From Streptomyces sp. CNH099 (GTDB taxonomy: Bacteria > Actinomycetota > Actinomycetes > Streptomycetales > Streptomycetaceae): a stretch of DNA of 32,597 nucleotides. A program made the translations under genes and the position numbers. Position 1 is the first letter of the stretch. Every line of letters begins with the position of its first letter. The notes under the pieces were generated by a model. It did not search any database. It was given only the letters and a program-made list of their open reading frames with translations, and was not told where the DNA came from. This document shows positions 1 through 6,748 of this stretch, piece after piece. The stretch lies in assembly GCA_000514715.1 (NCBI GenBank), contig AZWL01000048.1:1-32597 (forward strand). Reading direction: 5' to 3'.

Positions 1-264
1 AAGGGGGGACGCAGAAACGGTTCCACCGCCCTGGCACCACTCACCGTGGCAGAAATCCGGCGACTCCTGGCAGCTGAGCGCCACCCGCTGACCTACCCGC
101 ACCCCACCAGTCACGCCACGAGCTGGTCGCGCTGGCGACGACGGCACCAAGCCGTCTCCCGCCGCTGCCACTACCACCGCCGCACCCGAGGTCACGAACT
201 CGTCCTCACTGACGGCCCGTCAGCCGAGTACACTCAGAAACCCGGCCCTGACCAGCATCGATAG
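1..264 (+). CDS. C-terminal fragment of IS701/IS4-type transposase (cut by window edge)
   Basis: The reading frame is open from base 1 and stops with TAG at 262-264. The visible end contains LTVAEIRRLL and WSRWRRRHQAVSRRCHYHRR, a basic tail I recognise from Streptomyces IS701-like DDE transposases (their usual end is WSxWRRRHQxxAxxCHYxRR). The catalytic part lies outside the window, so I cannot tell whether the gene is intact to the left. The residues after the basic block (about 25, ending PGPDQHR) are longer than I expect for this family and may be read-through past the original stop. Family assignment rests on this tail only. Confidence 0.6.
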   Translation, partial: KGGRRNGSTALAPLTVAEIRRLLAAERHPLTYPHPTSHATSWSRWRRRHQAVSRRCHYHRRTRGHELVLTDGPSAEYTQKPGPDQHR

Positions 265-274
265 CGAACTACAA

Positions 275-307
275 CTGGAGTACTAGTACTCCAGCAGTAT
301 TCTGCTG
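275..307. repeat. 20-bp perfect palindrome overlapping a second inverted repeat
   Basis: Bases 275-294 read CTGGAGTACTAGTACTCCAG, a perfect palindrome. CAGCAG (292-297) and CTGCTG (302-307) form a second inverted repeat with a TATT loop that shares bases 292-294 with the first, so the two hairpins exclude each other if transcribed. The site is just past the transposase remnant and about 290 bp before the next gene. It could be an operator, an IS-end relic or a terminator. The rest of 308-582 shows no gene or clear promoter that I can defend. Confidence 0.5.
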
Positions 308-582
308 TCTGACGTGGTCTTTTCGGCTCGGCGGGTGGCGGGAGTGTAGCGGGACTTCGATTGTGCGGGGGCGGTCTCACGGAGACCGCCCTTCGCTCGT
401 GCGACGCCGCCGCACCACGTCAGCGCTTACGCCTGCGCCCGCGACCGGCGTGCGCTGCGCGCGGTGCGGGGCACTCTGGGGCGCCGCGTTCCGCCCATTG
501 CGTTCGATTCATTCGATACCTATGCTCCTTCCGCTCCGCGCTCATGGCTCTGAACTGCGATGTTGTCGAACGAGGAGAGGCC

Positions 583-3435
583 ATGCATATGCCACGCCGT
601 CGTACCCTCGTCGCCGGCGCAGCGGGTGCCGTCGCAGCCGGCCGGCTCCCCTTCGCCCCCGCGCACGCCGCGCCGGCGGGTGCGACCGGCGCGACCGGCG
701 CGGCCGGTGCCGCCGGTGCCGCCGGTGCGGGCTCCACCGAGCGGATGTACCTGTCGGGCGTGGACAGCGACCACCCCGTCGACTGGGACTTCCTGTGCAC
801 CGCGGGACGGAACAGCGGTGTCTGGGGCAGCATCCCGGTGCCCTCCCACTGGGAGTTCCACGGCTTCGGCACGTACACCTACGGCTGGAACCTGGTCCCC
901 GAGGTGAAGGGCCGTTACCGGCACCGCTTCGTCCCGCCCGCCGGCTGGCGCGGCCGGCGCGTCTTCCTCGTCTTCGAGGGCTCGATGACCGACACCGAGG
1001 CGTGGGTCAACGGCGAGTCCGCGGGCCCCGTGCACCGCGGCGGGTTCTACCGGTTCCGCCACGAGGTGACGGACATGCTCCGGCCGGGCGAGGAGAACCT
1101 GCTGGAGGTGACGGTCAGCAAGGACTCCGCCGACGACTCCGTCAACGAGGCGGAGCGGATGAGCGACTACTGGATCTTCGGCGGCATCTACCGCCCGGTG
1201 CACCTGGAGGCGGTGCCCGTCCAGCACATCGAGCGGATCGCGGTCGACGCCCGCGCGGACGGGTCGTTGCGCGTCGACGCGTACGTCTCGGGCACCGGCG
1301 CCGCCGACCGCCTCACGGCGCGCGTCACCGACCACGAGGGGCGGCCCGTAGGCGAACCGTTCGATGCCCCGCTCACCCCGGGGACGACGCCCGTGACCCT
1401 GCGCGCGGACATCCCCGCGCCCCTGCCGTGGACCGCCGAGACCCCGCACCTGTACGGACTGGAGGTCGAGCTGCTGGCCGGCGGTGAGGTGGTGCACCGC
1501 GTCGACGAGAGGTTCGGCTTCCGCACCGTCGAGGTGCGCCCGGGGGACGGGGTCTACGTCAACGGCGTCAAGGTGGTCTTCAAGGGCGCCAACCGGCACA
1601 CGATCTGGCCCACCTCGGGGCGGGCCACCAGCGCGCGGGTCAGCCGCACGGACATCCTCCTGATGAAGGAGATGAACATGAACGCGGTCCGCATGTCCCA
1701 CTACCCGCCGGACACCCACTTCCTGGACCTCTGCGACGAGCTGGGCCTCTACGTCATCGACGAGCTGGCCGGCTGGCAGGCGTTCTACGACGAGGAGGCC
1801 GGCGCGCCGCTGGTGGCCGAAACCGTCACCCGCGATGTCAACCACCCGTCCATCGTGTTCTGGGCCAACGGCAACGAGGGCGGCTGGAACCCCGCCCTCG
1901 ACGACCACTTCGGCCGCTACGACCCGCAGGGCCGCCCGGTCATCCACCCCTGGGCCAACTTCCGCGGCATCAACACCGACCACTACGAGTCGTACGAGAG
2001 CACCCGCCGCATCCTGACGGAGGGCTCGGACATCTTCATGTCGACGGAGTTCCTGCACGGCCTGTACGACGGCGGCGCCGGGACCGGGCTCGACGACTAC
2101 TGGCGGCTGATGGGCCACGAGCCGCTGGCCGCGGGCGGGTTCCTGTGGGCGCTGCTCGACGAGGGCGTCGTCCGCGACGACCGCGACGGCGCCATCGACG
2201 TGGCCGGCAACGCCGCGCCGGACGGGATACTCGGCCCGTACCGCGAGAAGGAGGCCAGCTTCCACACGATCAAGGAGATCTGGAGTCCGGTCCAGCTCGC
2301 CGAGCCGGGCCGGTTCGCCGCCGGGCTGCCGACCGACTTCGACGGGCGGATCCGGCTGGCCAACCGCTACCAGTTCACCGGCACCGAGAGCTGCGGTTTC
2401 AGCTGGCGGCTGCTGGACTTCGCGACCCCCGACGACGGCCGCGCCGGCCACACCGTAAGCGCCGAGGGCGAGGCCGTCGCACCGGAGATCGCCCCCGGTG
2501 CCGAGGGCGTGCTCCGCCTGCCGCTGCCGTCGCGGTGGCGGCGCGCCGACGCGCTGTCCCTCACCGCCACCGACCCCGAAGGGCGCGAGCTGCACACCTG
2601 GACGTGGACCGTCGTGTCGGCGGCCGACCACGCCCGCCGGTTGGTCAGCACGGGTCCGGGGCCCGCGGCGAGGGCCACGGAGGGCGACGGCGAGCTGGTG
2701 CTCTCCGCCGGAGGGACCCGGGTGCGGTTCGACACCGCGACCGGGCTGCTCGTCGGCGCCGCCCGCGACGGGGCGGAGTTCCGGCTCGGCGGCGGGCCGC
2801 TGCCCACCACCGGCGAGGCGGTCCTTGAGCACCTTGAGCACGGTCGCGAGGGCGCCTCGTACGTCGTGCGCGCCGCGTACTCCGGGGTGCTGCGCGCGGC
2901 AGAGTGGAAGCTGCGGCCCAGTGGGTGGCTGCAGCTGGACTACCACTACCACCTCACCGGGGAGCACGACTTCTTCGGCGTCTGCTTCGATCACCCCGAG
3001 GCGGACGTCACCGGCGTCACCTGGCTGGGCCGGGGCCCGTACCGCGTCTGGAAGAACCGGTTGCGCGGCGTGCAGCCCGACGTGTGGGCCAAGGAGTACA
3101 ACGACACCGCCACCGGCGCCGATCTCTGGGAGTACCCGGAGTTCAAGGGCTACCACGCGGACGTGTGCTGGGCTTCGCTGCACACCGCCGCGGGCCGCCT
3201 CACGGTCGTCGCCGAGGAGGAGGGAATGTTCCTGCGGCTGTTCACGCCCCGGGTCGGGCCGGACCCGATGCACACCGAGGTACCGTTCCCGCGCGGCGAC
3301 CTCTCGTTCCTGGACGCGATCCCGGCGATGGGCACGAAGTTCGACGAGCCCGCGACGCTGGGCCCGGCGAGCGGCCCCACCCCCGCGACGGGCGACTACC
3401 GGCGCACACTCCACTTCGGGTTCGTACGCGGTTAG
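583..3435 (+). CDS. Secreted glycoside hydrolase family 2 (beta-galactosidase-like)
   Basis: Encodes 950 aa. The ATG at 583 follows GAGGAG at 572-577 with a 5-nt spacer; a second in-frame ATG is at 589. Residues 3-32 look like a Tat signal peptide (RRRTLV, then an Ala-rich stretch ending AHA). A low-complexity Gly-Ala-Thr tripeptide stretch follows before the sugar-binding domain. The GH2 order is visible: jelly-roll domain (WEFHGFGTYTYGW, then EAWVNG), Ig-like domain, then a TIM barrel with KGANRHT. The acid/base is Glu432 in GNEGG and the probable nucleophile is Glu489 in MSTEFLHG. The C-terminal part resembles the beta-sandwich domains of long GH2 enzymes. The family is clear but the substrate (beta-galactoside or another beta-glycoside) is not. 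No neighbouring sugar transporter or regulator is evident. Confidence 0.88.
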   Translation: MHMPRRRTLVAGAAGAVAAGRLPFAPAHAAPAGATGATGAAGAAGAAGAGSTERMYLSGVDSDHPVDWDFLCTAGRNSGVWGSIPVPSHWEFHGFGTYTYGWNLVPEVKGRYRHRFVPPAGWRGRRVFLVFEGSMTDTEAWVNGESAGPVHRGGFYRFRHEVTDMLRPGEENLLEVTVSKDSADDSVNEAERMSDYWIFGGIYRPVHLEAVPVQHIERIAVDARADGSLRVDAYVSGTGAADRLTARVTDHEGRPVGEPFDAPLTPGTTPVTLRADIPAPLPWTAETPHLYGLEVELLAGGEVVHRVDERFGFRTVEVRPGDGVYVNGVKVVFKGANRHTIWPTSGRATSARVSRTDILLMKEMNMNAVRMSHYPPDTHFLDLCDELGLYVIDELAGWQAFYDEEAGAPLVAETVTRDVNHPSIVFWANGNEGGWNPALDDHFGRYDPQGRPVIHPWANFRGINTDHYESYESTRRILTEGSDIFMSTEFLHGLYDGGAGTGLDDYWRLMGHEPLAAGGFLWALLDEGVVRDDRDGAIDVAGNAAPDGILGPYREKEASFHTIKEIWSPVQLAEPGRFAAGLPTDFDGRIRLANRYQFTGTESCGFSWRLLDFATPDDGRAGHTVSAEGEAVAPEIAPGAEGVLRLPLPSRWRRADALSLTATDPEGRELHTWTWTVVSAADHARRLVSTGPGPAARATEGDGELVLSAGGTRVRFDTATGLLVGAARDGAEFRLGGGPLPTTGEAVLEHLEHGREGASYVVRAAYSGVLRAAEWKLRPSGWLQLDYHYHLTGEHDFFGVCFDHPEADVTGVTWLGRGPYRVWKNRLRGVQPDVWAKEYNDTATGADLWEYPEFKGYHADVCWASLHTAAGRLTVVAEEEGMFLRLFTPRVGPDPMHTEVPFPRGDLSFLDAIPAMGTKFDEPATLGPASGPTPATGDYRRTLHFGFVRG

Positions 3436-3502
3436 GCCGGACAGGCCCCAGGCGTTCCGCCCCGGCACCGGCGGTTCCGTCGCCCCCCCCGGGCGCGGCG
3501 GG

Positions 3503-3520
3503 GCCACCGGGCCGGGTGGC
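3503..3520. terminator. Possible hairpin between convergent genes
   Basis: GCCACC (3503-3508) and GGTGGC (3515-3520) can pair around a 6-nt loop in the 97-bp gap between two convergent genes. There is no T-run, and the surrounding DNA is so G/C-rich that short stems arise by chance, so this is weak. Confidence 0.3.
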
Positions 3521-3532
3521 GGGCGGCCCGGG

Positions 3533-4774
3533 TCAGCCGAGGGCGTCGCAGAGCACGTTGTCCATCAGGCGTATGACCGCCGTGAGGCCGCGGGTGATCT
3601 GGGCGGGGTCGCCGGTGCCCGTGGTGTGGACCACGACGGCCGTGCGGCCGTCCGCCGTGCCCGAGACGTACGTTTCGCTGCCCGCGCCCTGGCCCGCCGG
3701 TGTCCACACCTGGCGGCCGCACGGGAGGGTGCGGCGCATGATGCCCAGGCCGTAGCGCCCCCCGGGGACGAGCCGGGCGAAGTCGCCCGTGAGCGGGACG
3801 GAACGCAGCATCGACCGCAGCTGGGGCGGGGGCAGGAGAGCGCCGCCCAGGAGGGCGGTCGTGAAGCGTTCCAGGTCCCCGGGGGTGGAGACGATCTCGG
3901 CCGAGGCCCCGTAGAAGGTCATGTTCCGCTCGGTGGTGTCGGTCCATGCGGCGCGGCTCTCGGGGAAGCGCTTGTACGTGCGGGCGTGCGGCGCCGGCAG
4001 CGCCGTGTCGTCGGCGGGCGCGTAGGTGTGGCGCAGGCCGAGGGGGCCGGTGACGCGGTGGTGCAGTTCCCGGCGCCAGCCGTGGCCGGTGACCGCCTCG
4101 ACGACCATGCCGGCGACGACGAAGTTGGTGTTGGAGTACTCCCAGGCGGGCTCGGGGTCGTCCGGGTCGGCAGGGGGGAAGCGGGGCGGCTCCGCCAGCG
4201 CCATGGCCACCAGCTCCGCGGGCTCGTAGTGGCGTTCCCGGTGGCGCTCGAAGGCCTCCCCGGTCTGGTCGAAGTCGATGAGCTGGGTGTGGTTGGGCAG
4301 CCCGCTGGTGTTCTGGAGCAGGTGCCGCAGGGTGATCGCGTCACCGTCGTAGCCGTTGCCGGAGATGAGGCCGGGCAGCCAGCGGGACACGGGGTCGCCG
4401 AGGGAGAGGTGCCCCTCGGCCTCCAGGGCGAGGACGAGGGCGGCGACGAACGTCTTGGTGATGCTGTTGCCGCGCAGGTGGCCGTCGTACGGGGCCGGTT
4501 CGGCGGTCTCCAGGTCGGCGACGCCCGAGCGGGCGCGGGCGCGGCGCCGGCCGTCGCGGAGTCGGGCGACGACGCTGACGAAGCTGCCCTCGGCCCGGGC
4601 CCGCTCCACCTCGCGCTGCAGCGTGCCGGTGCCGGAGCCGTCGTCGGGCCGGCCGGAGGCAGCCGTGGCGGGCTGTGCCGCGGCGGCGGACACGGGGGCG
4701 GTGGCCAGTGCGGCCAGGCCGGCGCCGACGACGGTGCGGCGACGGTGGCGGTGGCGGTCGGACGGTGTGCGCAT
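3533..4774 (-). CDS. Secreted serine hydrolase, beta-lactamase / DD-peptidase family
   Basis: Encodes 413 aa. The start at 4774 has a strong GGAGGAG-type site six bases upstream; an in-frame ATG at 4831 has no such site. Residues 8-35 form an Arg-rich (RHRHRRRTVV), hydrophobic, Ala-rich probable Tat signal. The class C/DD-peptidase motifs are SITK (Ser104 nucleophile, Lys107) and YSN (Tyr213, Asn215). HLLQNTSGLP is the typical beta-lactamase-family landmark between them. The third motif, normally HxG on strand beta3, reads AGQGAG here with Gln362 in place of His. The protein may act on peptidoglycan peptides, esters or a beta-lactam. It is convergent with the GH2 gene and divergent from the ArsR-like regulator, which could control it, though this is not shown. 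Confidence 0.85.
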   Translation of the reverse strand: MRTPSDRHRHRRRTVVGAGLAALATAPVSAAAAQPATAASGRPDDGSGTGTLQREVERARAEGSFVSVVARLRDGRRRARARSGVADLETAEPAPYDGHLRGNSITKTFVAALVLALEAEGHLSLGDPVSRWLPGLISGNGYDGDAITLRHLLQNTSGLPNHTQLIDFDQTGEAFERHRERHYEPAELVAMALAEPPRFPPADPDDPEPAWEYSNTNFVVAGMVVEAVTGHGWRRELHHRVTGPLGLRHTYAPADDTALPAPHARTYKRFPESRAAWTDTTERNMTFYGASAEIVSTPGDLERFTTALLGGALLPPPQLRSMLRSVPLTGDFARLVPGGRYGLGIMRRTLPCGRQVWTPAGQGAGSETYVSGTADGRTAVVVHTTGTGDPAQITRGLTAVIRLMDNVLCDALG

Positions 4775-4969
4775 GCGGGCTCCTCCTCGGCGTTCGGGCA
4801 GTGTCGGCGGCGCTGGGGCGGTCGCGTGCATGCAGGCTCCCGGCCGCCGCGCCGGCCGGGCCGGGGCCTGTTCGCCTCACGACCGGCTCATGGGAGTCGA
4901 GTCTGGCCGCCGGGCAGGGGCCGTGTCGGTAGCGTTCGTGCCCGTTTCGGGGTGGAGATTCGTGCAGTC

Positions 4970-5006
4970 TTGACGCGGGACGCGCGTCCTCGACATTATC
5001 GGAACA
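4970..5006 (+). promoter_or_regulatory. Consensus-like promoter producing a leaderless mRNA
   Basis: TTGACG (4970-4975) and CATTAT (4994-4999) are separated by 18 bp, matching the housekeeping-sigma pattern. The predicted start of transcription falls at about 5006, exactly the A of the regulator's ATG. No ribosome-binding site precedes that ATG, so the mRNA is probably leaderless, which is common in Streptomyces. Confidence 0.6.
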
Positions 5007-5605
5007 TGTCTTCCGAGAAGGACGCTTCCGACGGCGCCCCCGGCTCCGACCCGCGCACGCTGCGGGCGCTGGCGCACCCGGTCCGGCTCGACCTGCTCTA
5101 CCTGCTGGAGCGGGAGGGGCCGCTGACCGCGAGCCGGGCCGCGGAGCTGCTCGGGCTCACCGCGAAGGTGTGCTCGTACCACCTGAACACGCTCGGGAAG
5201 TACGGCATCATCGAGGAGACCCGCGGCGGGAAGGGCCGCGCCCGTCCCTGGCGGGTGCGCGAGATCGACCTCACCTACACGCGCGATCCCGACGAGGAGC
5301 CCGCGACCACCCGCGCGGCGGACGCGTTCGCCGCGACCCTGGTGGCCCGGGACGCCCGGGTGGTCGAGGACTTCATCCGCCGGCGGCACGGGCTGCCCCA
5401 GCACTGGCGCAACGTGTCCGCGATGTCCAGCACCCCGCTCAAGCTCGCCCCCGGCGAGCTGCGCGAGCTGCGCGCCGACCTGCTCGCCGTGCTCCACCGC
5501 TACGCCGAGCGCAGCCGCACGCCGAGCCCCGGCGCCCATCCGGTGCACACCGCCGTCTACGCCGTACCCACCGAACTCGGCGCCCTCGCTGCCGGGGACG
5601 ACTGA
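5006..5605 (+). CDS. ArsR-family winged-helix transcriptional regulator
   Basis: Encodes 199 aa. Residues about 17-75 form a winged helix: RTLRALAHPVRLDLLYLL, then LTASRAAELLGLTAKVCSYH (recognition helix) and the wing region GIIEETRGGKGRARPWR. This matches the HTH_20/ArsR group that senses through a variable C-terminal domain. No metal-binding cysteine pair like that of classical ArsR is seen, so the ligand is unknown. The C-terminal half is helical and ends in an effector-like region (HTAVYAVPTELG). The gene lies two bases before the next CDS (stop 5605, ATG 5608), so both are cotranscribed. It is divergent from the serine hydrolase gene, a natural candidate target. The start codon is chosen from the leaderless promoter. 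Confidence 0.82.
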   Translation: MSSEKDASDGAPGSDPRTLRALAHPVRLDLLYLLEREGPLTASRAAELLGLTAKVCSYHLNTLGKYGIIEETRGGKGRARPWRVREIDLTYTRDPDEEPATTRAADAFAATLVARDARVVEDFIRRRHGLPQHWRNVSAMSSTPLKLAPGELRELRADLLAVLHRYAERSRTPSPGAHPVHTAVYAVPTELGALAAGDD

Positions 5606-5607
5606 CG

Positions 5608-6027
5608 ATGCCGCACCCCACCACGGACGCGGCTGGGGCGGCGCGCGGCGGCGCGACCCGGGTGCTGATCGCCGAGGACCCCGAGATGCTCCGGCAGGCG
5701 CTCGCCCGGCTGCTGGCGGAACGCGACACCGCGCCACCGGGCCGCCCGGCGCCGCCGGGCCGACGGGAGCGCGACCGCCTCCTCGAACGGATGACGCCGC
5801 GCGAGCGGGAGGTGCTGGCCCTGATGGCCCAGGGCCGCTCCAACACCGGCATCGCCGACACGCTCGTCCTCAGCCGCAGCGCGGTCGCCAAGCACATCAA
5901 CGGCATCTTCACGAAACTCGGCATACCGCCCGCCGGCCGCGACAACCGCCGCGTGCTCGCGGTCCTCGAATACCTCCGTACGGGCGCCGCGGACCCCGCC
6001 GACGAGCAGGGACCGCGCGGCCGGTGA
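5608..6027 (+). CDS. LuxR/NarL-type DNA-binding protein with most of the receiver domain missing
   Basis: Encodes 139 aa. Residues 17-38 (TRVLIAEDPEMLRQALARLLAE) are the first strand and helix of a response-regulator receiver domain, including the acidic pocket. The sequence then jumps into a Pro/Arg-rich linker and a complete C-terminal LuxR HTH (MTPREREVLALMAQGRSN, then SAVAKHINGIFTKLG). A full NarL/FixJ regulator has about 215 aa. Here the phospho-acceptor Asp, the Thr and the Lys of the receiver are gone, but the frame is kept. It is either an in-frame deletion derivative that now binds DNA constitutively, or an early pseudogene. It follows the ArsR-like gene by two bases, and no partner histidine kinase is present. 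Confidence 0.75.
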   Translation: MPHPTTDAAGAARGGATRVLIAEDPEMLRQALARLLAERDTAPPGRPAPPGRRERDRLLERMTPREREVLALMAQGRSNTGIADTLVLSRSAVAKHINGIFTKLGIPPAGRDNRRVLAVLEYLRTGAADPADEQGPRGR

Positions 6028-6079
6028 GCGTCGGCCGGAGGCGGCGGCGCCACGTGCCGGCGGTGCCGTCAGGGGCCGT

Positions 6080-6336
6080 CTACTGCCGGCAGAGTGCGGC
6101 CGGATCGATGGCGATCGGGAGCGGCGCTTCCAGGTGGGTGGTCGCGCCGGCGAGTGCGGACTTCCGTTCCACGTACCCGCCGTCTTCCAGCTCGCAGACG
6201 ACGAGCATGGGGGCCGGCAGGTCGGGCACCGCGAGCCCGGAGGGCAGGATGACGTTGACGGCCTCCAGCGGTCTTCGGGCAGGGCGAGGACGTCGGCCAC
6301 GGTCCAGGGCCCGGTGTGGCCGATGGCCACGCTCAT
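6080..6336 (-). pseudogene. Uma2-family (DUF820) protein, internally deleted and frameshifted
   Basis: The start is intact: ATG at 6336 with AAAGGG a few bases upstream, giving MSVAIGHTGPWTVADVLALP. This is the standard N-terminus of Streptomyces Uma2 proteins (PD-(D/E)XK nuclease-like, about 190 aa). After about 24 residues the original frame runs into unrelated residues, while the neighbouring frame continues as LEAVNVILPSGLAVPDLPAP, then ELEDGGYVERKSAL, and stops at TAG (6080-6082). About 45-50 residues between PEDR and LEAVNV, plus a second block later, are missing. The nuclease core is therefore lost. Together with the receiver-less regulator next door, this marks a decaying patch. Confidence 0.72.
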
Positions 6337-6748
6337 ATCCCTTTCACCCCTCGCCCGCCCGGCAGCCGCGGGGTACCCCGGCAGGCGGTACACAGTCAGC
6401 CTGCGAACGCTCTCACCTGCTGACATCGAATTCATCACCACGAGGGAGACCTCGAACGCCCGCGCTGGGAGACCACCGGCGGCGGTGGCGTCCGCACGGG
6501 ACGCGCGGGCGCGCGGGCCGGCCGGGCCGGGGGCCGTCACGGGTTGTGCGGCAGGGCCGGGGTGGTTTCGGGGGCTTGTGTGTAAGGGGCATGACTCCAC
6601 CGTGGTGGGGTTATCCCCCGTACTTTCGGTGGAGCTGAGTGCCACCGGGTTCACCAGCCAGCACGATGGGGACCGCGCCCCCGCTTCTCTAGCGTCGAAT
6701 CGGCAGGTGGGGGCAGTGTGCCGCCGCCGCGCACGAAGGAGAGCGACG
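6337..6748 (+). promoter_or_regulatory. Gene-free 412-bp region upstream of the MMPL gene, with an inverted repeat
   Basis: No convincing gene is seen. CTCCACCG (6595-6602) and CGGTGGAG (6627-6634) form an 8-bp perfect inverted repeat about 115 bp before the MMPL start. Between them lies a smaller GGGG/CCCC symmetry around TTAT. This is a plausible operator or promoter region for the transporter operon. I could not assign -35/-10 boxes with confidence. Confidence 0.35.

Noticed and set aside
520..3507. A 995-codon open frame on the minus strand opposite the GH2 gene
   Set aside because: It is a shadow: Arg/Val/Gly-rich, without any domain, exactly opposite a gene with clear catalytic motifs. 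Long antisense frames are normal in DNA of this GC content.
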